Shown piece by piece: positions 30,826 through 41,200 of a stretch of 64,000 nucleotides of DNA. Within the stretch, counting starts at the first letter, position 1; the number at the start of each line of letters is the position of its first letter. Source of the DNA: Sycon ciliatum (lineage: Eukaryota; Porifera; Calcarea; Leucosolenida; Sycettidae); NCBI RefSeq assembly GCF_964019385.1, contig NC_088654.1:4857597-4921596 (forward strand). Reading direction: 5' to 3'. The notes under the pieces are model-generated. The model worked only from the letters and a program-made list of their open reading frames with translations. It ran no database searches and was not told the DNA's origin. Made by a program: the position numbers and the translations under genes.

Positions 30826-33800
30826 TTATTTTTATTATTCCACAATCACGATGACATAGTGCCAATAAGCATGTGATGCGGGCGATTTTAACCAGCCATG
30901 GTGGGGACAACTGAGAAAAAGAAGGAGAAGAAAAAGAGAAAACAAAACAAAAAGAGTACTAAAGGAACCTGGAGAGAGCAGTATGAAGATTAGGCTTGCA
31001 ATGGAAAACAACGAATTCAATTCAATTCAACTTAGGCGAGGGTAGAATGGAACAAAATGCAGCGAAGGTGTCACGAGACTTTACTTCCTGCGGAAGCCGA
31101 GACCAATGAGAATAGGACTTGAACAGAGGGGATTTTAAAAGGATCGATGTTCTGGCAAGTGAGAAATGGAGAGAACATCTAGTACGCGAGCTATTATTGA
31201 ACCAGCTTAAATGCACAAGTGCATGAGGAGGAGCAAGTTGAAGCTTAATTCGGTGAATGAAGTTGCATGCCGAGTGGGGAAAGCGTTCTGAGAGAGGGGA
31301 AGAGGAAGCCAAAATGTATAGCGTCTGAGAGGAGGTCAGAGGGGGCATGCGAAAATTAATATTTATCGAAGTAATTCAGGTTGGTGACTGCTAACCGATG
31401 CATAAGATAATCAAACAAAGGAAGAACATAAGAGTGAGAAATTTGTATTCGACAACCATGGTGTAGATGGGAGATGTGAGGAGAAATGCAGCCTATCGTG
31501 GAGCAAACTCGCTTTTCAATATAGGTCACGTGCGAATCCCAGGATAAGTGTTCATCAAGACTTACATATACCTTGTATACCAAGGTGTTTGTGATTTTTA
31601 ACAATGTTGAAAACAATGGGATCATCAGGGAGAGTAAAAAGCCGAGTCGTAAAGAGGGTGAGGTCAATAGAGGGGCGTGGGGGATACAAAGGATTGCCGT
31701 TTTCGACACATTGGGGCGGAGTTTCCACTTCGACATCCAGCGCACAACGTGATTAATGTGATACTGTAGCGAGTCGCAGGCTTGCAATAAGCCTGGCTCG
31801 GGTATATGGAGCGCTGCATCCTCCGCGTAGAGTGAGTTATGATCCAAAACTGCCAAATCATTAACGTATACAATGAACAATAGAGGCCCCAAGGTAGAGC
31901 CCTGGAGCACTCCAGAGTGGACTGTTAGAGGGGCGGACAGGGCATGTCCAATTCGGACACTCCGTCGACGTTCAGTGAGATAGCTGGTGAGCCACTGCAT
32001 GAACGCTGCTAACTTATAGAGGAGACCCCTTGTCCAGACAGTGTGAAATGCTTTGCTCAGGTCGAAAAAACATAGGAGGCTAAATTGCTTCTGATCCTTG
32101 CATTCACAGGCGCGTCGGAAGGACTTTGGAGGTGGGGCGGCCATGGAAGGGGGGTCCAGGGGTCCTCCCCCGGGAAAAATTTCAAAAATTAAAGCCAATT
32201 GCAAGCATTTCCGGGCATTTGGTGCCATTTCAGTGTACCGTAACTACAATGAAAGACTTTTTGATTCTGCAAAAAACCAAGAAGATGCTACGATCGGAGA
32301 CAAACATTACCCTCCCCCGGGAAAAAAATTCAAAAATTGAAGCCAATTGCAAGCATTCCCAGGCATTTGGTGCCATTTCAGTGTACATGGACTTTTGATT
32401 CTGCAACAAACCACGATAGGGGACAAGGATTTGCCACGTTTGCGCTGAGATCATCGCGCTTTGTTGCAGTGTGCTAAAAAATAAAGAAATAAAAAAGGCC
32501 GAAAAAGTGGGGCGGCCATGGCCGCCCCGGCCGGTGCGGTTCCGACGCCCTTGATTCATATAGCTTCTGCACAAGCCTCAGCAACTGCCAGGCGGTCGAA
32601 TCGCCTCGCCAAAATCCAGACGGGTCAAGGACCGGGTTCACATGTTGGTATAAGTGGCCAAATGCCACATGTTCACAGAGCTTTGAAATGGTGGAAAGGA
32701 GAGCAATCGGCCGGTAATGGGATGCAGACAGTTTACTGCCTTTATTCTTGTAAATAGGCACAACCACAGCTGCCTTCCAGACATCAGGGAAGATTCCGGT
32801 GGCGAAGGACTGGTTGAAAACTAGGCTGAGAGGGATAGCTATACTAGGAGACAGGGCCTTTAGGAGTTAATGGGATATGCCATCTGCACCTGCCGCCTTC
32901 TTGGGCTTTAGGGGACGGATGTGTTGGGCAATGGCGGTGGGAGTAGTGCTAAAAAAGGGTAGTGCTCGGGGCCCGATGTATGGAATACCAGGAAGAGACC
33001 ATGGAGGATCATCCGGTGTTCCAAAGATGATGAATTGGCGATTCAGAGAATTGGAAATCTGGGTAGGGTCGTTGTGTACTGTGTCATTTTCATGGAGTTC
33101 AGTGATGATAGGGTTTCCAACACGGGACGGCGAACGAAGCTGCTTAACAAACTTGAACAAACTAGGGTAGGATGAAATAACTGATGAGGTGTTAATGCTA
33201 ATGGAGGACACATACTGGCGGTGAACCTCTCTAGATAGGACTCGTGCTCTGTTACGTTCGCACTTGTAATGCTCGTGATTGCTAGGGGTAGAATACTCTT
33301 CAGCTGAGCTTTAACATCACGTGTCAGCCACGATGGACTTGGCGTACGTCGTCTAGGGGCTGAAGAGCGCGACCGGGTGGGTTAGAAAGCGGAGCATAGA
33401 CCATAAAGGATGTCATAAAATGCTGGAGCAGTACGGTTTGGATCTCCAAGCTTCAACTGGAGAGCAGCATGCCAGGTAACATTAGCAATGGATTCATTTG
33501 GAGCAACTAGGTAAGTGGGAAGAATGGAGGAGATGTCAAACTGATTGAAGTCAGGTATCTGGAAGGAATGGGAGGGCAGTGTAGTGTTGGGTGCGGGTGG
33601 TGATGCGGTACATGTCGGGATGCACAGACGACCGAGAACAATTGAGTGGTGCGACTGACCGGAAGGGGCCGAGGGGCGCGGATCGCAGATGCTGGCTGCA
33701 GTGTCAGTGATCATCAGGTCCAGAGTAGCCTCATTGCCTTTGTGGGAGCGGTGGGTCGAGAATGTGACGTGGTGCTACAAGGAAAACATGTCAAGAAGAC

Positions 33801-34095
33801 ATGCCAGGTGGAACATTTAGTATTGAAATCTCCCACGATGAGGACTGGCGACCCAGGGGTCCGTATTTTAGTCAAGCAGCTTTGAAATGAGGCGTAAAAG
33901 TTATCTATCACTGACGGGTCGGTGGACGGTGGGCGGTAGACAGCCGCAATTTGGATGGGCTGCTGGCGCGTGAGGCAAGCAGAGGTTGCAGTGGATGGCG
34001 ATATCTCTACCCAGGTAGCTTCGAATTGCGGAAGATGTAGGTCTGTACGGTGGGTAATAGGACCAAATGCACTTGATTTTACTAAGATAGCAAAG
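30826..34095 (-). pseudogene. Non-LTR retrotransposon, 5' truncated and decayed
   Basis: Minus strand, from inside the endonuclease (FAILVKSS, then AVYRPPST and VLIVGDFNTK) to a 3' tail at 30826-30905 that matches the tail block at 49.9 kb. RT pieces include YKNKGSKL..HYRPIALLS, CFFDLSKAFHTVW, GVLQGSTLGPLLF and motif C as SLYAEDAA, so the first catalytic aspartate pair is changed (YAED). Several frameshifts and a 444-bp insertion (32109-32552) break it. Its 3' end sits at the start codon of the third gene copy. Confidence 0.8.
32109..32552. mobile_element. MITE-like insertion inside the retrotransposon RT
   Basis: Ends share GCGTCGGAA and an inner GGGGCGGCCATGG in inverted orientation. Flanks CATTCACA and GATTCATA may be an 8-bp target duplication with two changes. 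Inside are two direct repeats of about 75 bp (32163-32238 and 32308-32385). No coding sequence. Confidence 0.65.
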
Positions 34096-36566
34096 TTAGA
34101 TGAATTCCGCCATGTGCTCCATGCGGAATCCCCAGATGTTGCCATAGTAACAGAGTCTAAGCTGTCAGAGGCTGTGACTCGAGCAGAGTTGACACTCCCT
34201 GGCTACTACCAGCCTCTGAGACGCGACCGAAACCGCCATGGTGGCGGGGTGGCAGTTTGGGTGAAGGCCACGCTAGCCATGAACGAACTGGATACCATTG
34301 ATGTCTTCCGCCAGGAGCTAGTATGGCTAAACGTCAAACTGTCAAATGGCCGGCCTGTGGCTATATGTGCTGCATACCGTCCTGGAACGTGCTCAGACAC
34401 AGACACCAGCATCTTCGACGTGATCTGCAGGGGCCTCACCTCCACAGCCTGCCGCAACTCTGCTGTGATAGTTGCTGGAGACTTCAATGTACATAACCAA
34501 GAGTGGCTCCACAGTAGCAGAACAACTAGAGCCGGCGAGCATGCAGAGGACATGTGCTACATGCACGGTCTTGAGCAGCTAGTCGACCAACCAACGCGTG
34601 GCCGCAACACACTGGACCTGATTATGTCCGACCTCCCCGTAGAGTCATTGGCTACTGTCTTGCCACCTCTTGGCAAATCTGACCATGCCTGTATACTTGC
34701 TGACTTCCAGATCCGTGCATCACGCGAGCCTCCCATATCAAGAACAGTATGGAGGTATCAGCATGCTGATTGGGCCAGGCTCCGTCACTTCTTCAGAACC
34801 ACAAATTGGGCAGCTATTGCTCGGACTGATCCAGACCTGTCATGCACTGGCATCTCAGAGAGGATCCTGGAGGGTATGAAGAGATTCATCCCCTCTAAAA
34901 TTCTGAAAACCCGAGCATCAGATCCTCCATGGTGGACCCCTGAGTGCACTGCTGCCACAGTGAGGAAACGACGTGCATGGAGGTGCCTGAGAGACGACCA
35001 GTCTGACCACGATCGGCAGTCAGCCTACCAAGATGCACGGCTCTCAACGATTGCCTGTCTCAAAACTGCCAAGAGTGCTTTCATGGCGAAACTGAGACAG
35101 AAAATGACCTCAAAGTAGCTGCCACCCAGTGACTGGTGGCGCACCGTCAAGCGTGCCTCTGGCAATGGGCGTAGTCAATCTGTTCCGACATTACATGATC
35201 CCGATGGACGAAAATACACAGCCAGCGCAGACAAAGCAGAATGCATGGCCCGCTATTTTGCAAGCAAATGCAGTCTCGCACAAGATGACCTGTCCGCCCC
35301 ATTCCCATATGTCAGACCTCGAACTGACCAGGCTCTTTCGGAAGTCCGTTTCCGCGTCGCTGCTGTTGAACGCACCCTTCGCCAGCTCAACCCATCAAAG
35401 GCAACCAGGCCGGATAGGATACCGGCACGAGTGTTGAAAGCCTGCTCTGCTGAACTGGCGCAACCGCTTTCCATACTGTTTACCCAATGCTTCCAAACTG
35501 GGATACAACCCAAGACATGGAAGATTGCCAACATAGTCCCTATATTCAAACGGAAATCAAAGTCTCTTCCCTCCAATTACCGTCCAGTTTCGCTCTTGTG
35601 TATTCTGTCCAAGGTGATGGAGACAATCATCAACAGAACAATCACAAATTTCCTCGAGTCGAACAACGTCTTCTCCACCAGACAGTTTGGATTTCGCCAT
35701 GGTCATAGTGCAGCCGACCTCCTTACCAGCCTCCACCACCAGTGGCTGCATACAGCCGGGGAGAAAGGCGCAGCACGCATACTCGCCATTGACATCGCCG
35801 GTGCGTTTGATCGCGTATCACACCCCGGTGTGCTACACAAGTCCGACGTATACGGCCTGCGTGAGCAACTGCACCAGTGGCTCAGCAGCTACCTCAGTTA
35901 ACGCTACCTTCAAGTGGTCATTTGTGGCCAGACATCCTCAAGGCTCCCAATTCAGGCTGGAGTCCCCCAGGCAGTATTCTGGGTCCGACTCTCTTCCTCA
36001 TGTACGTGAACGACTGCGAGGACCACGTACCAGCCGGTGCTGACCTAGCCTCGTTCGCAGACGACACTACGCTGTATGCCAACATCACCCTCACCACCCA
36101 AGAAGATACCACCCAAGCCCTCCAGCTAGCAGTCAACAACATCTCCCGCTGGGGTCAAGAATGGAAAATAAAATTTGAACCAGCCAAATCCCAGGCACTG
36201 ACCGTTAGTTTCCACCGCACCCAATGGGACATGCCACCGATTGACTTCAACGGATCAAATGTGACGGAACAGGAGGAGCTCAACATCGTGGGCATCAGTT
36301 TCGATGGTCATCTTACCTTCCGGCGCCACCTTCGTACCGTAGCAGTCCGGGCAACATAGCGACTTCGTGCTTTGCGTAAGGCTTTCCACCTCCTAGACGT
36401 GCCCGCTCGCATCCAAGCCTACAATGCTTTTGTGCGCCCAGTGATGGAGTACTGCCCTATTGTCTGGATGGGAGCGGCCCCATCCCATCTTGCAAGACTG
36501 GACCGTGTGCAAGCCCGGGCCATCCGTGCCATCGCCCCATCGATCCAAGCTTTGGATCCCGCCTAA
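34096..36566 (+). pseudogene. Second non-LTR retrotransposon, truncated at both ends
   Basis: It starts inside the endonuclease (KLDEFRHVLHAESPDVAIVT, then SKLS; VAGDFNVHNQEW; KSDHACIL) and runs through RT: ATRPDRIPARVL, NYRPVSLL, AIDIAGAFDRVSH, then GSILGPTLFLMYVND and SFADDTTL, ending after YCPIVWMG. In-frame stops lie at 35116, about 35902 and 36357, and a one-base deletion lies near 35971. It differs in sequence from the other elements here, so it is another family. It ends without a 3' UTR, which is unusual. Confidence 0.8.
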
Positions 36567-36892
36567 AATTCAATTCACCTCATGAATATAGTACTCATAG
36601 TTGCATGCGCACTTCATTCATGACACATGACACACATACACCTTGTGCAATTATTGCATGACCGTATTACCGTAGCATTTCCCAATGCCCTTGGGGCCCC
36701 TAGCGTTTTGGCGGCCCACATGTGTCAATACATTTTCTACCCACCTAGTGGGAGCATAAAATTGTGTTTCGTTCGACTTTACTCTTCACTCTGATGATCT
36801 ACACCTAGTAGTGAAACCGGTCAGCCAAAAGTAAACTTTCAAAGAATGTCACACTTGTTTGTGCAGTTTGTGTCGGGGGTATCACTTCATTA
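36567..36892 (+). mobile_element. Insert carrying a hammerhead, between truncated retroelement and unit C remnant
   Basis: This segment matches neither the retroelement nor units A/B. It contains a GC-rich palindromic stretch 'ggggcccc' near 36693 and the hammerhead at 36778. It probably is a remnant of a ribozyme-bearing retroelement; its boundaries are inferred from where neighbouring homologies stop. Confidence 0.45.
36778..36835 (+). ncRNA. Hammerhead ribozyme with palindromic helix III
   Basis: Distal stem I UUUACU (36778-36783) with AGUAAA (36830-36835), an internal loop, then two U-A/C-G pairs next to core CUGAUGA (36791-36797). Stem II CUAC with GUAG and a U·U base. GAAA (36813-36816), then CCGGUC, where ACCGGU is self-complementary. 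Helix III cannot close a loop in one molecule, so a dimeric form is expected. The U·U-based stem II is shared with the folds at 320 and 25823. Confidence 0.65.
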
Positions 36893-37095
36893 AGATCGCT
36901 GTTGATTTATGCCTTCTTTCATTGGTTGATGTTGGTACAATTTGGTTTTGGAAGACAAACGTCGCCCAGTTAATATTGGTGGAGTCGGGGTATTACATTA
37001 GATCATGAACTGCAGGACATGTATGACAAGACAGAAAACGTTAGCACGATCAAGCAGATATAACATATCAGCTTGATATATGAAATTAATAATAT
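36893..37095 (+). repeat. 3' remnant of duplication unit C
   Basis: Matches the 3' flank of units A and B from 'cgctgttgatttatgcc' onward. The gene body and about 1.4 kb of sequence between the start codon and this point are missing from unit C. Confidence 0.75.
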
Positions 37096-37162
37096 TGATA
37101 TATTATGTAAACAGGCGTCGAGGCGACAATAGTTTTAGAATTGCGATCAACAAAACGAGCTG

Positions 37163-37405
37163 AGTAGTAGTAGGTTTTTCATTTTGACCCGACGAGACCA
37201 TACGACGCTTGCAGATCACAGCACGAACAGTTCACCAGCCACACTCCACGAAAGCAAGTAGTAGTACTCCTGACAAGTCTTGTTTCTTTCCATAGAGATA
37301 ATAACGGGGAACTCATCAGAGGAGAAGCAGTTGTTGAATGAAGGGGTTTAGCTGAATAATGCTATTTTATAGAAAAGATATTGGCGCACTGAGGTGTAAA
37401 CACTC
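37163..37405 (-). repeat. Left arm of 243-bp inverted repeat
   Basis: Complementary to 37518-37760 without indels and with only about two mismatches seen; a 112-bp spacer separates the arms. It contains a hammerhead on the minus strand (37267-37324). Confidence 0.9.
37267..37324 (-). ncRNA. Hammerhead ribozyme in left arm
   Basis: Mirror copy of the fold at 37599-37656. One difference changes the base of stem II (GGAAA instead of GGAAC), giving a G·A pair next to the core. The rest, including stem I and GUC, is the same. Confidence 0.75.
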
Positions 37406-37517
37406 AACTAACTCACATATGTGACATATCAACACAAAAGGAATAGTGCAGAATGGAGGTGTTCTGAACCCTACCAGACACAACTATCACAAGTGCTAAA
37501 TCATTCACAATGAGAAG

Positions 37518-37760
37518 GAGTGTTTACACCTCAGTGCGCCAATATCTCTTCTATAAAATAGCATTATTCAGCTAAACCCCTTCATTCAACAACTGCTTCT
37601 CCTCTGATGAGTTCCCCGTTATTATCTCTATGGAACGAAACAAGACTTGTCAGGAGTACTACTACTTGCTTTCGTGGAGTGTGGCTGGTGAACTGTTCGT
37701 GCTGTGATCTGCAAGCGTCGTATGGTCTCGTCGGGTCAAAATGAAAAACCTACTACTACT
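37518..37760 (+). repeat. Right arm of 243-bp inverted repeat
   Basis: See left arm. It ends with (CTA)n at 37752-37760, mirrored by (TAG)n at 37163. The region lies on the 3' side of the minus-strand Penelope fragment at 38162. Confidence 0.9.
37599..37656 (+). ncRNA. Hammerhead ribozyme in right arm
   Basis: Stem I CUCCU (37599-37603) with AGGAG (37652-37656). Core CUGAUGA (37604-37610). Stem II GUUCC with GGAAC around a 16-nt loop. GAAA (37637-37640), helix III CAA/UUG with loop GAC, and cleavage after GUC (37649-37651). All invariant residues are present. Confidence 0.8.
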
Positions 37761-37927
37761 GTATTTGACGGACCTATTGAAGATGGCACAAAGAATTAGA
37801 ACGAGCTGAACCGACATTTTCACAAAGGCTTTTATTGTATTAAAAAAAACGAGTGGGTACGAAGGCAGTGAAGAACATGGAAGAAAGAAAAAATGTGATA
37901 TGGAAGAAATGATGAACAAAAATTTGT

Positions 37928-37965
37928 ACTTCGAACTAGTTTTCGCACAACACTCCTCAGGAAGC
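37928..37965 (-). ncRNA. Hammerhead ribozyme, minimal Penelope type
   Basis: Minus strand: stem I GCUUC with GAAGU, core CUGAGGA (N is G), a nine-nt stem II closed by G-C, GAAA, self-complementary AACUAGUU and C17. It is 197 nt beyond the Penelope stop at 38162 and built like the fold at 7231. Confidence 0.6.
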
Positions 37966-38161
37966 TACGTTGTACTAATGAAAAACAATCCAGAAATGGA
38001 GTGAGAAGAAACAACACCTATGAAAATGATAATCCTAGCACTAAGGTAATAACAGAAAAAACTGCGAAAGCACTTAACGACTTGTAAGGACTACTAGTAT
38101 ACTGTGACACAAGATATGACACCATGGCCAACCAGAGCCAAACAGACAGAACAAGCTGCTA

Positions 38162-38704
38162 CTAAAACAATTTCAAACGAATAATGCTGTCCTTCTGGAC
38201 ACACAGATTAGGCTTATGAATAAGTTGACAAACAGCTTCTAACACACTCAATTGCAACTTATAACCATGACGAGCACGGAACAAAACAGAAAAAGAAGAA
38301 TCCGAATAAACCTTACAGCAATCAGGACGAGATGCAAGATGCTTATACACTGATGACTTCCTACTAGAAAACACACGCTCGCACCCACTCGTACTCACAC
38401 AATCATTCTCGCTCTCACACTCACCGGAATCACTGGACTCACTGGCCGAATCCTCCTCAACGACGTCCTGCCTCGGAGCAATCAGGTCCCGTCTCCTCCC
38501 ATCCCTCGTCTCACGTTCCTGTTGTGTATTCCGTTGGCTCGGTACTTCCGTACTGAAATAGGTCATGGTGTAATTAGCAGTTGCTCTTCTGGGTCTCGTT
38601 GATATTGAGGTAGGTGTTGTCGTCTCTGCCGGTGATGCAGCAAGCGATGCTGATGCAAACGTGTCTGCATGCAACACACGTGGCGTCGCCAAAGCCACAT
38701 CCAC
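38162..38704 (-). pseudogene. Penelope-like element C-terminal fragment
   Basis: 180-residue minus-strand frame: a Thr/Ser/Arg-rich linker, an acidic stretch (VVEEDSASESSDSGECESE), then the conserved block SSVYKHLASRPDCCKVYSD, LSVLEAVCQLIHKPNL and CVQKDSIIRLKLF. It is the longest and cleanest of the three Penelope C-termini here. The upstream GIY-YIG and RT parts are missing. Confidence 0.65.
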
Positions 38705-39497
38705 CTCCGCTGGTGGAGGGAGTGATCATATCGTCCTGTGGTGCTTATAGCACTACCTACACCAGGGAAGGAGAATGACATGGACTAGGACGGACAAAGA
38801 ATCAGTGCCGCCTTTTAGCGATGTGCAGTCTGTTGGACCTACGTGCAAGGGACCAATGGAGCTCGATCTCTGGCACAACACTACGAGCTACAGGGAAGGA
38901 TAAATTCATGCTTGCGTAGGTGATTGGAGAGAGGATGACGGACTGTCTTGGTAAGATGCGACGTTTCCCAGCCCAGCGAAAAATATAGTCCGTGACAGAC
39001 TCACAAAATCATTGAAGGAGATGAAAATTCGTGTTGCGTGATGAAATGACATGAGATGCATAGATCAATTATTTCTTCTTTCTTGGATCTTCTAATCAGA
39101 ACACAAGTGCTCGTTCTTCTTGTATTGCTTCCACACCTGCTAAGCTTTGTCTCCACTTGGTGTCCCATGTTTTCTGGAGTAGGTCTTCATAATTATTATC
39201 TTAGTTTCACTGATACCATGCATGCTGTGACATGTGCGCAATGTATGCTTATTTATGGCACATATACATTTCAGATGGGCACCAAAATTTCCTTGATGGT
39301 AGCTGAATAGGTAGACATCACTTTGGCATGAAAAAAGAAATTTCCAAAATTTATGCCTAAGCCACCTTTTTGCTTGGCTCGGCTCATGTAGTGTAATGAG
39401 ATCTGGATCCCGTGCCCTACCAATCGAACATGCCCGTAGATGCTTTTCAACAGGATTAAAGTTTGGAACACTAATCAATGAAGAGCCTGCCATAAGG
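38705..39497. other. No recognised gene
   Basis: Unique-looking sequence. Short frames have no recognisable domain and no repeats shared with the rest of the window were found. Confidence 0.4.
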
Positions 39498-39699
39498 TAG
39501 GGCTTGGCGGATAATGCCGGCAGAAAAATTGGCAGAATTCGGTACTTTTCTGGTAAGTTTCATACATGTTTGGTCTGTGGATAAAGAAATGGAGCAGAAT
39601 TCGAGGAATTGCCCGCCATAAGGTTTGTATGGTTCTGCCAATTTCGGTGCAAAAAAAGCAGAATCTGCCACCTTTTCGAGTATTATCCGCCAAGGCCTG
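39498..39699. mobile_element. Small hAT-type MITE
   Basis: 202 bp. The ends TAGGGCTTGGCGGATAAT and CAGGCCTTGGCGGATAAT are inverted with two differences. The flanks CCATAAGG and GCATAAGG form an 8-bp duplication with one change. Internal sequence is non-coding. Confidence 0.65.
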
Positions 39700-39989
39700 G
39701 CATAAGGTGTTTAGAACTCTGTTAATTTCATTGGTTTTCAGGGAGAATTTCCCACTCTTTGTAGGAAAACCTGAGAAGGGCAAGGTGCGCGTGATCTTCT
39801 TTAAATCACTGTGTCAAGGCTACAGTTGAGTTAGAATACATTTACTTAACAAATACACATAAATAGACCTTGCAAATTTACACCATAACGAGTGAGTAAC
39901 CAGACGGAGACAGAAAGGGAATGTTGCTGAAACTAATAGCATAGCGTAAGACATGCAAGAACAAGCTATAATGTCCCAAAGACGATAAG

Positions 39990-40326
39990 TACACCAAACA
40001 GAAACGAGGAACAAAACAATTCATACGTACAAGTGGGTTTCTACAAACCAACAAAGAGGTGTGCAACACGATCACAAGGTAACACTTTTCAAAAAGAAAA
40101 TGCATTGAACAGTCTAAGATTACGAATAGGTATGTAATACTTTGAAGGGTAAACCCTATTAAATATTCAAGATTAACCAAACCCACAGTTTATTATGTAG
40201 AAGTAGTGCCTTCAGGAAAGTAACTGATATATCATGCAAACGGATTTATAGCCCGAACTACAGACTCCGTAGAAATATACCGCTGTAATGATAGCACCTG
40301 AGGGCATTTCCAATATCCACCTTTTC
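39990..40326 (-). repeat. Downstream flank repeat of Merlin-like unit, copy 1
   Basis: Shares 'gtgggtttctacaaac', 'tgcattgaacagtct' and 'atgcaaacggat' blocks with 41830-42140 and 42190-42480. It lies 3' of the Merlin-like gene on the minus strand. Confidence 0.6.
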
Positions 40327-41200
40327 CTAAAACAGTCCATAAAGTCTTGTTTGGTTTGCTTGCAGTTCATCAACGAAGCAGGATATACCTGCCTCGTGTT
40401 TATCCTTGTACTGTACTGACGTCACTTGCGTATGATCATCACCATCTATATACGAGTAGTCATGTGCACTGATAGAACGCGGAGAAAGAATGTTTGCGGA
40501 AGATTTGTAAAGGACTTGGCTTCCTGGTCTTAAAAAAGTGCATAAAAATACCAGCACGCCAAAAAGGCTAACGGAACTGTGCCGCGTTGTCACTGCCAAG
40601 TAAGTGATCATCTCTACTGCAATAAATATCGTACAATCGGCATTTGGCTTAAAAACATCCAAACACAATGGATTTAAAGTTCCAAACAACAAAATCCTCG
40701 GAAGACTTAGGACGCCTTTGGAGAGTGTCCACTGATATGATCTACATTTCAATTTAAGCTCCACTTTCGACAAGGTTGGTAGGTCAAACAATGTGAAGAA
40801 GCCTAGCATAATCTCCATGGGATTTCCTGGGGCACTGGAAAGACTTGATTTAGCTACGCAGGGCCATGTAGACTTACATCTTTGGCACTTCCAGTAATAC
40901 GCGCCTTTTGACACTGGTTTATCATATATCCTGGCTGATCTTTCGCATGGGTTACATTGCATTTCATTGCGAATCCCCTTCCTTCTCGCCAAGAAGCGTA
41001 GCAATGACTGATTGTCCCGTATATTCCCCGAAATGTCCAAGAGTAATCTTCCTCCTTGTTGTCCTTTATCGTACTTGCTTCTACAATCTGGGTTCCTCCT
41101 AGACTTGCACCTGCTGCTGCTCCTCCAGGTGCAATATCAGAAGCTGGGTCACCGAGCTTGCAATCCACCTTTAAATGGTTTGCTGGAAAAAAAGAAACGG
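40327..41200 (-). pseudogene. Merlin/ISXO2-like transposase remnant, copy 1
   Basis: Two minus-strand frames join into one protein. The first starts with CKLGDPASDIAPGGAAAG; after a frameshift near 41040 comes LLRFLARRKGIRNEM, a zinc-ribbon-like CNPCERS, SKGAYYWKCQRCKSTWPC and PMEIMLGFFTLF. This is the N-terminal pattern of ISXO2/Merlin transposases (C-x2-C, W-K-C-x2-C, then a hydrophobic helix). The C-terminal part has TIFIAVEMITYLAV and RPGSQVLYKSS where catalytic acidic residues would be expected but are not seen. It is decayed or repurposed. Confidence 0.5.

Noticed and set aside
34085..34105. Twin-priming inversion of a single retrotransposon
   Set aside because: The two halves have different RT sequences and belong to different families.
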